In this document: piece after piece, positions 6,693 through 13,869 of the stretch
How the letters are laid out: each line of letters opens with the position of its first letter
How positions within the stretch are numbered: the stretch's first letter is position 1
Assembly: GCA_019347585.1 (NCBI GenBank)
Contig: JAHWLC010000006.1
Coordinates: 1-14,807, forward strand
Reading direction: 5' to 3'
Length of the DNA: 14,807 bases
From: Actinomycetota bacterium
GTDB lineage: Bacteria > Actinomycetota > Acidimicrobiia > Spongiisociales > ZC4RG35
Made by a program: the position numbers and the translations under genes
The notes under the pieces: generated by a model
The model's input: the letters and a program-made list of their open reading frames with translations, nothing else
Databases searched by the model: none
What the model was told of the DNA's origin: nothing

Positions 6693-7139
6693 ATGAGCGA
6701 CAAGGTCACCTTCGAACTGGCCAACCAGGACGGGGAGATGGTCAGCGACTCCGACTTCGTCGGGAGGCGCTACGTGATGTTCTTCTACCCCAAGGCGATG
6801 ACTCCCGGGTGCACCGTGGAGTCGTGCGACTTCCGCGACAGCTACGGGGAATTCGCCGACGCCGGCTACGAGATCGTCGGGGTGAGCCCCGACCCGCCGT
6901 CGCGGAACAAGGAGTTCATCGAGAAGGAGGGGCTCAACTTCGACCTCCTCTCCGACGAGGACCACGAGCTGGCGAAGAGCTTGGGTGCCTGGGGGGAGAA
7001 GAGGCTCTACGGGAAGGTCTCCAAGGGCTTGATCCGATCCACCTTCGTCATCGACGAGGAGGGGGAGGTGGTCGAGGCCTATCGCAACGTCAACGCCCGG
7101 GGTCACGTCGACCGGGTGAAAGCCGACCTGCTCGGCTGA
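6693..7139 (+). CDS. bcp: Thiol peroxidase, BCP/PrxQ-type peroxiredoxin
   Basis: 148 residues, normal for the family. The peroxidatic C40 lies in YPKAMTPGCTVESC, with the resolving C45 five residues on (the intramolecular two-Cys arrangement of the PrxQ group). Other consensus parts are VGVSPDPPSRNKEF, FDLLSDEDHELAKSLGAWG, and RSTFVIDEEG carrying the conserved Arg. It reduces H2O2 and organic hydroperoxides in the cytoplasm using thioredoxin-type reductants. The upstream ATG at 6688 runs into TGA after two codons, so 6693 is the start. It lies 22 bp after the membrane protein gene and meets the convergent dehydrogenase gene across 42 bp that show no strong hairpin. Confidence 0.94.
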   Translation: MSDKVTFELANQDGEMVSDSDFVGRRYVMFFYPKAMTPGCTVESCDFRDSYGEFADAGYEIVGVSPDPPSRNKEFIEKEGLNFDLLSDEDHELAKSLGAWGEKRLYGKVSKGLIRSTFVIDEEGEVVEAYRNVNARGHVDRVKADLLG

Positions 7140-7181
7140 GCGGGTATGACAGGCCCGTCGTGGTGTCACTGCTGCGAACGC

Positions 7182-8060
7182 TCATCCCAACTCTCTCCCG
7201 ATCAGACTCTCCAGGGCCTTGACCAGGGCGTGGTTGCCCTCGCTGCCCAGCCCCCTGGCCTGTAGGGAGCGGTAGAGCTGGAAGACGAGGGCCACCCCGG
7301 GGAGAGGAACTCCGAGCTCGTCGGCCGTCTCCAGCACCAGGCGGAGGTCCTTCTGCTGGAGATCGATGGTGAACCCCGGGCTCCAGTCCCGCTCGATCAT
7401 CTGTGGGCCCCGATTGGAGAGCATCCACGAGCCGGCAGCCCCGCCCTCAACGGCCGCCAGTGTCTTGGCCAGGTCGAGGCCGGCGGCGTCGGCCAAGAGC
7501 AGGGCCTCCGAGGCGGCCATCTGGTTGAGGACCACCAACACCTGGTTCACCGCCTTGACCATCTGCCCCGAGCCTGGCTCCTCGCCGACGAGCACGACCG
7601 AGTTGGAGTAGCTGGCCATGAACGGCCTCGCCCGCTCCACGGCGTCGGCAGGGCCGCCCGCCATGACGGCCAAGGTGCCTCGTGCCGCTCCCTCCGATCC
7701 GCCCGACACCGGCGCGTCCACCCAAACGACGCCCCGCTCGGCTGCCCGCTGCGAGAACCGGCTGGTAGCCACCGGCGAGATGGTGGAGTGGTCGACTATG
7801 AGCCCTCCCTCCTCGATTCCCTGGAGAACGCCCCCTTCGCCGAACACCACCTCCTCTACATCCGGGGTGTCCGAGACGCAGAGGAAGGCGATGTCGCTCG
7901 CCGCCCCCACCTCCGCCGCGGTCGCGGCCACCCCTGTGTCGAGGCCGTCTGTCTTCGAAGCGGTCCGATTCCAGATCGTGGGGCGAAGGCCTGCCTCGAG
8001 TAGGTTCTCCACCATCCCCCGACCCATGATTCCGAGGCCGATGAAGCCGAGACGGGTCAT
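7182..8060 (-). CDS. NAD(P)-dependent beta-hydroxyacid dehydrogenase, tartronate semialdehyde reductase-like
   Basis: 292 residues from the ATG at 8060. The N-terminal Rossmann fold opens with GFIGLGIMGRGM (5-16). The family signature DAPVSGG is at 115-121, and the catalytic Lys169 sits in GSGQMVKAVNQ (163-173). The all-alpha C-terminal domain ends near KDLRLVLETADELGVPLP. The NQ after the Lys segment and the following VLVVLNQMAASEALL resemble tartronate semialdehyde (2-hydroxy-3-oxopropionate) reductase, whereas 3-hydroxyisobutyrate dehydrogenases usually have NN. This is a judgement by eye, and related beta-hydroxyacid substrates remain possible. The frame also contains a GTG at 8069, but that codon overlaps the -10 box at 8068-8073, so the ATG is preferred. 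The gene is divergent from a glycine-forming synthase, which would fit a glycine/glyoxylate or oxo-acid context. Confidence 0.88.
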   Translation of the reverse strand: MTRLGFIGLGIMGRGMVENLLEAGLRPTIWNRTASKTDGLDTGVAATAAEVGAASDIAFLCVSDTPDVEEVVFGEGGVLQGIEEGGLIVDHSTISPVATSRFSQRAAERGVVWVDAPVSGGSEGAARGTLAVMAGGPADAVERARPFMASYSNSVVLVGEEPGSGQMVKAVNQVLVVLNQMAASEALLLADAAGLDLAKTLAAVEGGAAGSWMLSNRGPQMIERDWSPGFTIDLQQKDLRLVLETADELGVPLPGVALVFQLYRSLQARGLGSEGNHALVKALESLIGRELG

Positions 8061-8067
8061 GACCGCC

Positions 8068-8073
8068 ACCCTA
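8068..8073 (-). promoter_or_regulatory. -10 box of the hydroxyacid dehydrogenase gene
   Basis: On the minus strand TAGGGT ends 7 nt before the ATG at 8060, the leaderless spacing seen repeatedly here. It decides between the two candidate starts (8060 over 8069). Confidence 0.5.
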
Positions 8074-8095
8074 GAGACCTGCTAAACCCGGGGCC

Positions 8096-9310
8096 ATGGC
8101 CCACGACCGCCTCGATCAGGCCCTCCAGTCCGAGCTCGACGAGCTGAGCTCAGCAGGCACCGCCAAAGGAGCCGAGAAGGTGATCACCGGGGTGGTCGGC
8201 CCCGAAGCCGGGCTCGGCCCCCGCTACCTGCTCGGCGGGGTGGATGGCGAGTTCCTCCGCATGAACTCCAATTCTTACCTGGGCCTCTCCCGCCACCCCG
8301 CGGTGCTCGACGCCGAGGAGAGGGCGACGAGGGAGTACGGGGCGGGTCCGGGTGCGGTGCGCTTCATCTCGGGCACGTTCCAGCCCCACATCGACCTGGA
8401 GGCCCGGCTCGCCGGGTTCCACGGGCGCCCGGCGGCCGCCATCTTCTCCTCGGCCTACGCCGCGGTGCTGTCCACCCTGCTGCCGCTCACCACCGCGGAG
8501 ACGGTGGTCTTCAGCGACGAGCTCAACCACAACTGCATCATCAATGCCCTCCGCATGACGCGTCCGCAGTCTCGCCAGGTATACCCCCACCTCGATTATG
8601 AAGCCCTCGACTCCGGGCTCGCCGAGGCCGCAGGGTCGGCCCGGCGGGCGATCGTGGTCACCGACGGGGTGTTCTCGATGAGAGGCGACTATGCCGACCT
8701 TTCCGCTATCGGCGAGATCGCCGCCGGCCACGACCAGTCCTTCCCGGAGAATGTGGTGGTCGTGGTGGACGACTCCCACGGCGTAGGTGCCTACGGCGAC
8801 ACCGGGCGGGGGACCGAGGAGGCCTCCGGCGGGCGCTGTGACGTCCTCGTCGGCACCCTGGGCAAGGCGCTCGGGGTCAACGGGGGTTACGTCACCGCCT
8901 CGGGGCCGCTGGTCGAGCTCCTCCGGGAGAAGGGGCCGATGTACGTCTACTCCAACCCGATCACGGCGGGGGAGGCGGCTGCCGCCGACTCCGCAATCGC
9001 CATTCTCGACTCCGGCGAGGGCCAGGCCCTTCTCGTGCATCTCGCCGACATGACCAGGCGGTTCGAGACCGGTTTGGTCGAGTCGGGCCTGGAGACGATT
9101 CCCGGGCCCCATCCCGTGGTGCCGGTCATGGTGAGGGACACGAAGCGGACGGCCGACCTCGTCGACCATCTCTTCCGCAACGAGATCCTCGCCACCGGTC
9201 TCAACTACCCGGTGGTCCCCAAGGGCGACGAGGAGATCCGCTTCCAGATCACCGCCGACCACACCCCCGCCGACATCGACTACGTCCTCGAGGTGCTCGC
9301 GGGGTTCTGA
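8096..9310 (+). CDS. kbl: Alpha-oxoamine synthase, probable glycine C-acetyltransferase
   Basis: 404-residue PLP enzyme of the KBL/AONS/SPT family. Recognised elements are NSNSYLGLSRHP (57-68), AGPGAVRFISGT (83-94), H145 in DELNHNCIIN (stacks on PLP), TDGVFSMRGD, D225 and H228 in VVDDSHGVGAYG, and Lys257 in GTLGKALG (the Schiff-base lysine). The RFISGT and DELNHNCII wording is closest to 2-amino-3-ketobutyrate CoA ligases, which cleave 2-amino-3-oxobutyrate with CoA to glycine and acetyl-CoA in threonine breakdown. There is no BioF-type context and no zinc threonine dehydrogenase (tdh) in the window; the divergent neighbour is a different type of dehydrogenase. Acyl-CoA and amino acid specificity therefore rests on resemblance alone. 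It ends at a long inverted repeat shared with the convergent carboxylase gene. Confidence 0.87.
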   Translation: MAHDRLDQALQSELDELSSAGTAKGAEKVITGVVGPEAGLGPRYLLGGVDGEFLRMNSNSYLGLSRHPAVLDAEERATREYGAGPGAVRFISGTFQPHIDLEARLAGFHGRPAAAIFSSAYAAVLSTLLPLTTAETVVFSDELNHNCIINALRMTRPQSRQVYPHLDYEALDSGLAEAAGSARRAIVVTDGVFSMRGDYADLSAIGEIAAGHDQSFPENVVVVVDDSHGVGAYGDTGRGTEEASGGRCDVLVGTLGKALGVNGGYVTASGPLVELLREKGPMYVYSNPITAGEAAAADSAIAILDSGEGQALLVHLADMTRRFETGLVESGLETIPGPHPVVPVMVRDTKRTADLVDHLFRNEILATGLNYPVVPKGDEEIRFQITADHTPADIDYVLEVLAGF

Positions 9311-9314
9311 ACGC

Positions 9315-9361
9315 TTCTGTGTCGATTTACAGGGATATAGCCCGGGTAAATCGACACAGAA
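9315..9361. terminator. Perfect 16-bp inverted repeat, likely bidirectional terminator
   Basis: TTCTGTGTCGATTTAC (9315-9330) pairs perfectly with GTAAATCGACACAGAA (9346-9361) around a 15-nt loop that itself has GGG..CCC. It fills nearly all of the 55 bp between two convergent stop codons. A short A/T run is built into the stem on each side, but there is no classical U-tract. Termination is inferred from position and stem strength. Confidence 0.7.
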
Positions 9362-9365
9362 AGGC

Positions 9366-11303
9366 TCACTCCACCACCACCAGGACCGCTCCCGCCTCCA
9401 CCTGGTCGCCCGGGGAGCAGTGGATCTCGGAGATGGTGCCGTCGTGGGGGGCGCGCAGAGTGTGCTCCATCTTCATCGCCTCCAGGACCACCAGCACCTG
9501 CCCCTCGGCTACCTCATCGCCGGCCTCCACGTCGACCCGGATCACCTTTCCCGGCATCGGGGCGTGCATCGAGCCCGGGGCGTCGTCGAGAAGCGACGAG
9601 GGGAACCGCGGGATCTCCTCGAGCATCACGGGATAGTTGGCCGAGTCGGCGTAGCGAAGCGCCCCGTAGCGGGCCACCGCAAAGCGGTGCTCCACATCAT
9701 CGAGGACGAATGCGGCCTCTCCAGGAGTCAGCTCGACGATCTCGGCAACGCCGAGCCCATCGATGACGAAGCCATGTGGGGCGGCCGAGTACCAGATCTC
9801 GTGGGTGGCGTGGGGGCCCCGGTATTGCCGGCGTTGGGGCTGGCTTGCCAGATTCCGCCATCCCGAGGGCAGGGTGGGCAGCACCGGGGCGCTGGCGCGG
9901 GCGTGAGCCTGGTCGGCGAGGGCCACCGCCACCGCGGCCAGTCGCTCCTCCGCCCGGCCCAGCAGCGGCCGTCCCAGCTCGGCGGGGGAGTGCCGCTGCA
10001 GGAAGTGGGTATCCGTTTCGCCCGCGAGGAACTCGGGGTGCTCCAGCACCCGCACCAGCAGGGAGCGGTTGGTGGTGGAGCCGTGGAGCCGAGCCTGGCG
10101 GAGCGCCGTCGCCAGAAGCCCGGCGGCCGCCTCGCGGGTCGGTGCGTGGGCGATCACCTTCGCCAGAAGCGGGTCGTAGTGAACCGACACCTGTGAGCCG
10201 GCCTCGACTCCGGCGTCGACCCGCAGTCCGTCCAGGTCGGGGAACTCCACCTGGTGGAAGCGTCCGGTCACGGGGAGGAAATCGTTGACCGGGTCTTCGG
10301 CGTAGAGCCTGGCCTCGATGGCGTGGCCGTCCATGCCCGAGGGCATCTCGGGCAGCGGCTCTCCAGAAGCCACCAGGATCTGCATCCGGACCAGATCGAG
10401 CCCGGTCACCATCTCTGTCACCGGGTGCTCCACCTGGAGGCGAGTGTTCATCTCCAGGAAGAAGAACTCGCCGTCCTGGTAGAGGAACTCCACGGTCCCC
10501 GCCCCGGTGTACCCCACCGCGGTGGCGGCACGCACCGCCGTCTCGCCCATCCGCTCCCGGGTGGCGTCGTCGATCACGGGCGAGGGCGCCTCCTCGATGA
10601 TCTTCTGGTGGCGGCGCTGGATCGAGCACTCCCTCTCGAACAGCGAGTGCACCTTGCCGTCGGCGGCCGCCATCACCTGGACCTCGATGTGGCGCGGGGC
10701 CTGGAGATAGGGCTCCAGGAGCATGGTGTCGTCCCCGAAGGCACCGGCGGCTTCCCGCCGCGCCCCCTCCAACGCCTTCGGGAGGTCGGCCGGGTCGCCC
10801 ACGATCCGCATCCCCTTGCCGCCGCCGCCGGCCGATGCCTTGACCAGCACGGGGTAACCGATGTCGGCGGCGACCGCGGCGGCGTCGTCCGGGCCCACCT
10901 CGGCACCCCGGATGATCGGGATCCCGACCGAATCCATCAGTCGCTTCGACTCGAGCTTGGAGCCCATCGTCTCGATGGCTGCGGGAGGAGGGCCGATCCA
11001 GGTCAGCCCGGCCTCGGCCACCGCGCGGGCGAACTCCGCGTTCTCGGCGAGGAACCCGTACCCGGGGTGGATGGCGTCGGCCCCGGTCGTCTTGGCCGCG
11101 GCTAGAACCGCGTCGATGTCGAGGTAGGTCTCTCCCGGCGTGGCCCCCGGCAGCAGCACCGCCTCGTCCGCCTCCCGCACATGAGGCTCGCCGACATCGG
11201 GTTCGGAGTAGACGGCGACGGTGGAGATGCCCATCTCCCGGCAGGTCCGGAAGATCCGTCTCGCGATCTCACCTCGATTGGCGACGAGGACCTTGTCGAT
11301 CAT
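9366..11303 (-). CDS. Acyl-CoA carboxylase alpha subunit: biotin carboxylase + BCCP
   Basis: 645 residues from the ATG at 11303 (MIDKVLVANRGEIARRI). A GTG one codon earlier (11306) is possible. The biotin carboxylase part (about 1-445) has HPGYGFLAEN (79-88), the ATP-grasp loop AGGGGKGM (158-165), FERECSIQRRHQK (222-234) and EMNTRLQVEHPVTE (284-297). A middle region (about 450-560) carries the BT-type linker. The biotinyl domain at the end has EAMKME with the biotin acceptor Lys611. It carboxylates biotin with ATP and bicarbonate for transfer to an acyl-CoA by the beta subunit, whose stop codon overlaps this start (TGATG), so the two are coupled. This layout is the actinobacterial AccA/MccA/PccA type. 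Acetyl-, propionyl- or methylcrotonyl-CoA cannot be told apart by eye; no leucine-catabolism partner such as isovaleryl-CoA dehydrogenase is present. Confidence 0.93.
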   Translation of the reverse strand: MIDKVLVANRGEIARRIFRTCREMGISTVAVYSEPDVGEPHVREADEAVLLPGATPGETYLDIDAVLAAAKTTGADAIHPGYGFLAENAEFARAVAEAGLTWIGPPPAAIETMGSKLESKRLMDSVGIPIIRGAEVGPDDAAAVAADIGYPVLVKASAGGGGKGMRIVGDPADLPKALEGARREAAGAFGDDTMLLEPYLQAPRHIEVQVMAAADGKVHSLFERECSIQRRHQKIIEEAPSPVIDDATRERMGETAVRAATAVGYTGAGTVEFLYQDGEFFFLEMNTRLQVEHPVTEMVTGLDLVRMQILVASGEPLPEMPSGMDGHAIEARLYAEDPVNDFLPVTGRFHQVEFPDLDGLRVDAGVEAGSQVSVHYDPLLAKVIAHAPTREAAAGLLATALRQARLHGSTTNRSLLVRVLEHPEFLAGETDTHFLQRHSPAELGRPLLGRAEERLAAVAVALADQAHARASAPVLPTLPSGWRNLASQPQRRQYRGPHATHEIWYSAAPHGFVIDGLGVAEIVELTPGEAAFVLDDVEHRFAVARYGALRYADSANYPVMLEEIPRFPSSLLDDAPGSMHAPMPGKVIRVDVEAGDEVAEGQVLVVLEAMKMEHTLRAPHDGTISEIHCSPGDQVEAGAVLVVVE

Positions 11304-12901
11304 CACATGCGGAACACGCCGAAGCGATCGGCCCCCTCCACCGGGGCGGAGTGGATGGCGCTTAGAGCGATTCCGAGGACGGGGCGGGTGTCGCGGGGAT
11401 CGATCAGCCCGTCGTCTCGAACCCGTCCTGTGGAGTAGTAGGCCTGCTCGGTGTGCTCCATCATCTCGATGAGCTCGGCGCTGCGCTCGGCGTCAGCCTG
11501 CTCGTCGAACTCCTCGCCTCTCGACTCCGCCGATTGACGGGCGACGATCGACATCACCCCGGCGAGCTGGCGGGCCCCCATCACCGCCACCTTGTGGTTG
11601 GGGTAGCCGAACACGAACCGGGGCTCGTAGGCGCGCCCCGACATCCCGTAATTGCCCGCCCCGTAGGAGACCCCGGCCATGAGGGAGATGTGGGCGACCT
11701 CGGAGTTGGCCACCGCGTTGATCATCTTCGCTCCGTCCTTGATGATCCCCTTCTGCTCGTACTCCTTTCCCACCATGTACCCGGTGGTGTTGTGAATGAA
11801 GAGCAGCGGGGTGTCGTAGCGGTTGCAGAGCTGGATGAACTCGGTCGCCTTCTCCGCCTCCTCGGAGAAGATGACTCCCTGCTGGTTGGCGACCACCCCG
11901 ATGGGGTAGCCGTGGACCGATCCCCACCCGGTGAGGATCGAGGTCCCGTAGAGAGCCTTGTACTCCTCGAAGAGAGAGCCGTCGAGGACCCGGCCCAGGA
12001 TCTCCCTCATGTCGAAAGGCACCCGCGGGTCCGACGGGATCACGCCGAGGATCTCGTCGATCTCGTGTACCGGGGCGTCGGCAGGCTTGGTGGGCCCGTA
12101 CCCCCGCTTGCGCCAGTTGATGTGGCCGATGATGTCCCGGCCGATCCGGATGGCCTCCTCCTCCGTCTCGGCGAAGTAGTCGGACAGCCCGGAGACACGG
12201 GAGTGCATCTCGGCACCACCTAGCTCCTCGTCGGTGGACTCCTCGCCGGTTGCCATCTTCACCAGCGGAGGCCCGCCCAAGAACACCTTCGCCTGTTCTT
12301 TGACCATGACCGCGTAGTCACACATGGCCGGGTAATAGGCGCCCCCGGCCGTCGAGCTCCCGAAGACGAGTGAGATGGTGGGAATGCCCAGCTTGGAGAG
12401 ACGGGTCAGGTTGCGGAACCACTTCCCGCCGACCACGAACACCTCGGCCTGGTCGGGGAGGTCGGCGCCCCCCGACTCCACCAGGTTGATCAAGGGAAGG
12501 CGGTTCTCCATGGCGATATCCATGATCCGCAGCGATTTCGCCAGGGTGTAGCGGTTGAACACCCCCGCCTGGCTGGTGGGGTCGTTGGCGAGGATGGCGC
12601 ACTCGACCCCCCCGACCACGCCGATCCCGGTGATCACGTTGCCCCCGAGCGGCTTGTCCGATCCCCATGCCGCCAGGGTGGAGAGCTCGAGGAAAGGGGA
12701 GTCTTGGTCTACGAGCAGCTCGATGCGCTCACGGGCCAGCAGCTTGCCCCGGTCGCGATGTCGCTTGATGTACTTCTCCCCACCCCCCTGACGCGCCTCT
12801 GCCTGCAGCTTCTCGAACTCGGCGAGCTTGTCGAGCATGGCGGCTCGATTCGCCTGGTACTCCTCGGAGCGCGTGTCGAGGCGCGTAGGAAGGGCCTGCA
12901 T
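11303..12901 (-). CDS. Acyl-CoA carboxylase beta subunit (carboxyltransferase)
   Basis: 532-residue carboxyltransferase with two crotonase-type halves. The first has LVESGGADLPDQAEVF (140-155) and the oxyanion-hole stretch GSSTAGGAYYPAM (181-193), followed by VFLGGPPLVKMATGEE. The second has NTTGYMVGKEYEQ (371-383) and MAGVSYGAGNYGM (408-420). This pattern is closest to the methylcrotonyl-CoA/propionyl-type AccD group and unlike the zinc-finger AccD of the fatty-acid enzyme. It transfers CO2 from biotin on the alpha subunit to an acyl-CoA. The ATG at 12901 has a TACCCT -10 box 7 nt upstream and no Shine-Dalgarno, suggesting a leaderless carboxylase operon (beta then alpha) 44 bp after the ferredoxin gene. 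The acyl-CoA substrate is not resolved. Confidence 0.92.
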   Translation of the reverse strand: MQALPTRLDTRSEEYQANRAAMLDKLAEFEKLQAEARQGGGEKYIKRHRDRGKLLARERIELLVDQDSPFLELSTLAAWGSDKPLGGNVITGIGVVGGVECAILANDPTSQAGVFNRYTLAKSLRIMDIAMENRLPLINLVESGGADLPDQAEVFVVGGKWFRNLTRLSKLGIPTISLVFGSSTAGGAYYPAMCDYAVMVKEQAKVFLGGPPLVKMATGEESTDEELGGAEMHSRVSGLSDYFAETEEEAIRIGRDIIGHINWRKRGYGPTKPADAPVHEIDEILGVIPSDPRVPFDMREILGRVLDGSLFEEYKALYGTSILTGWGSVHGYPIGVVANQQGVIFSEEAEKATEFIQLCNRYDTPLLFIHNTTGYMVGKEYEQKGIIKDGAKMINAVANSEVAHISLMAGVSYGAGNYGMSGRAYEPRFVFGYPNHKVAVMGARQLAGVMSIVARQSAESRGEEFDEQADAERSAELIEMMEHTEQAYYSTGRVRDDGLIDPRDTRPVLGIALSAIHSAPVEGADRFGVFRM

Positions 12902-12908
12902 GGGGAAA

Positions 12909-12914
12909 AGGGTA
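12909..12914 (-). promoter_or_regulatory. -10 box of the acyl-CoA carboxylase operon
   Basis: On the minus strand TACCCT ends 7 nt before the ATG of the beta subunit, with a pyrimidine-rich TTTCCCC between them. It lies in the 44 bp between the ferredoxin stop and the carboxylase start, so the operon can be transcribed separately from the ferredoxin. Confidence 0.5.
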
Positions 12915-12945
12915 GTTCCGCCCAGTCAGGCCGGAGGGTCCGGGC

Positions 12946-13251
12946 TCAGCCCTCGTATACCGCCGACTCCTGGTATGGCTCGATCATGATGCACTCGCCG
13001 GGGCACTCCTCGGCGGACTCGATGGTGTCCTCGATGAGCTCGTCGGGGACTCTGGCCATGCCACGGGCGCCTTCAGGCGCCTGCTCGCCGTCGAAGACCA
13101 CCGTGCGGTCGAAGAACTTGGATTCCTCCTTCACCACCCAGAGGCCGTCGTCGCGGCCAACGAAGACATCCGGGGTGATCTCCTCGCAGATCCCGTCACC
13201 CGTGCAAAGGTCCTGATCGATCCAGACCATCAATTTCGTTGCTTGTGCCAT
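12946..13251 (-). CDS. Small ferredoxin, likely [3Fe-4S] type
   Basis: 101 residues. The N-terminal half has DLCTGDGICEEITPDVF with C16 and C22 (a C-x5-C spacing with Gly where a second Cys sits in 4Fe-4S clusters). The C-terminal motif is EECPGECIMIE with C83-Pro and an extra C87. Three Cys in C-x5-C...CP is the usual [3Fe-4S] arrangement of actinobacterial ferredoxins, most often electron donors to cytochromes P450 or other oxygenases. About 60 residues (23-82) separate the cluster halves, longer than in the common 60-70 residue ferredoxins. The insert (about 31-70) contains basic and acidic segments of no known motif. No P450 or reductase is in the window, so the partner is unknown. M8 is an alternative start. 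The upstream region carries a 23-bp tandem duplication that reaches the start codon. Confidence 0.85.
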   Translation of the reverse strand: MAQATKLMVWIDQDLCTGDGICEEITPDVFVGRDDGLWVVKEESKFFDRTVVFDGEQAPEGARGMARVPDELIEDTIESAEECPGECIMIEPYQESAVYEG

Positions 13252-13296
13252 GTCACCAAACTCGTTCTTTCGCTGTCACCAAACTCGTTCTTTCGC
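13251..13296. repeat. Perfect 23-bp tandem duplication at the ferredoxin start
   Basis: Positions 13251-13273 and 13274-13296 are identical, back to back. Each copy starts TGTCACCAAACTCG on the plus strand and ends TTCTTTCGC. The first copy begins on the last base of the ferredoxin ATG, so the duplicated unit is that gene's 5' leader, in a region noticeably more A/T-rich than the rest. It may be two operator copies or a recent slippage event. Confidence 0.95.
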
Positions 13297-13304
13297 TAAA
13301 CATC

Positions 13305-13310
13305 AAAATA
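13305..13310 (-). promoter_or_regulatory. Possible -10 box for the ferredoxin gene
   Basis: On the minus strand TATTTT fits TANNNT and lies just upstream of the duplicated leader, giving an untranslated leader of roughly 45-50 nt. No clear -35 is seen. The region is shared with the divergent hydratase gene. Confidence 0.35.
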
Positions 13311-13352
13311 GTGGCATGAAGGCCCTACCCAACTCATGGCAGGACCGAAACA

Positions 13353-13802
13353 ATGGAAGAAGTATTGCAACACCTGAAGAATCGTATCGGGACTGAGCTC
13401 GGGGTGAGCGACTGGATGGAGATCACCCAGGAGCGGGTGAATGCATTCGCCGACGCCACCGACGACCATCAGTACATCCACGTCGACCCGGAAGCGGCCG
13501 CACAGACTCCCTTCGGCGGAACCGTGGCCCACGGCTACCTCACCCTCTCGTTGGTGGTGCCGTTGGCGGCGCAGGTGGAGGTCGACCTGGGAAATCCAAA
13601 GATGGGGATCAACTACGGGCTGGACCGGGTCCGGTTCCCGGCTCCGGTGCCCGTGGGCTCACGGATCCGGGCCCGCGTCGCTCTCGACTCGGTCGAGGAA
13701 GTACCGGGCGGTGTCCAGGTGAAGCGGACCGTCACGATGGAGGTCGAGGGTGGAGACAAGCCGGCGATGGTCGCCGAGACCCTGACCCGGCTCTACTACT
13801 GA
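13353..13802 (+). CDS. MaoC-like (R)-specific enoyl-CoA hydratase
   Basis: 149-residue single hot-dog domain with the hydratase-2 motif FADATDDHQYIHVDPEAA (32-49), in which D38 and H43 form the catalytic pair, followed by PFGGTVAHGYLTLSL (53-67) lining the acyl tunnel. Size matches stand-alone PhaJ/MaoC-type hydratases, which convert trans-2-enoyl-CoA to (R)-3-hydroxyacyl-CoA. A Shine-Dalgarno-like AGGA (13341-13344) lies 8 nt before the ATG. The convergent FabG-like reductase could act on the same 3-hydroxyacyl substrates, and the carboxylase on the other side supports an acyl-CoA setting. The chain-length range is not visible from the sequence. Confidence 0.9.
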   Translation: MEEVLQHLKNRIGTELGVSDWMEITQERVNAFADATDDHQYIHVDPEAAAQTPFGGTVAHGYLTLSLVVPLAAQVEVDLGNPKMGINYGLDRVRFPAPVPVGSRIRARVALDSVEEVPGGVQVKRTVTMEVEGGDKPAMVAETLTRLYY

Positions 13803-13808
13803 GGAACC

Positions 13809-13861
13809 GCGAACCCAGGGTTCTAGACCACGCTATACGCGGTGTGGAACCCTGGGTTCGC
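13809..13861. terminator. Perfect 15-bp inverted repeat, likely bidirectional terminator
   Basis: GCGAACCCAGGGTTC (13809-13823) pairs perfectly with GAACCCTGGGTTCGC (13847-13861) around a 23-nt loop that can form a further short stem. It fills most of the 67 bp between convergent stop codons. There is no U-tract, so the role is inferred from placement and stem strength. Its sequence is unrelated to the repeat at 9315-9361. Confidence 0.7.
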
Positions 13862-13869
13862 TCATCAGG

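Noticed and set aside
5675..6724. 349-codon minus-strand frame opposite the membrane protein
   Set aside because: Its composition is very acidic and Gly/Arg-rich with no motif; the plus strand has clear UPF0104 signatures.
7140..7181. Terminator hairpin between bcp and the hydroxyacid dehydrogenase gene
   Set aside because: Only a 4-bp CGGG/CCCG pairing could be found, too weak to call.
8061..8069. GTG start at 8069 for the hydroxyacid dehydrogenase
   Set aside because: It would overlap the TAGGGT -10 box, and the Rossmann GFIGLG motif sits at the normal distance from the ATG at 8060.
13251..13296. CRISPR-like repeat
   Set aside because: There are only two copies with no spacer between them and no cas genes.
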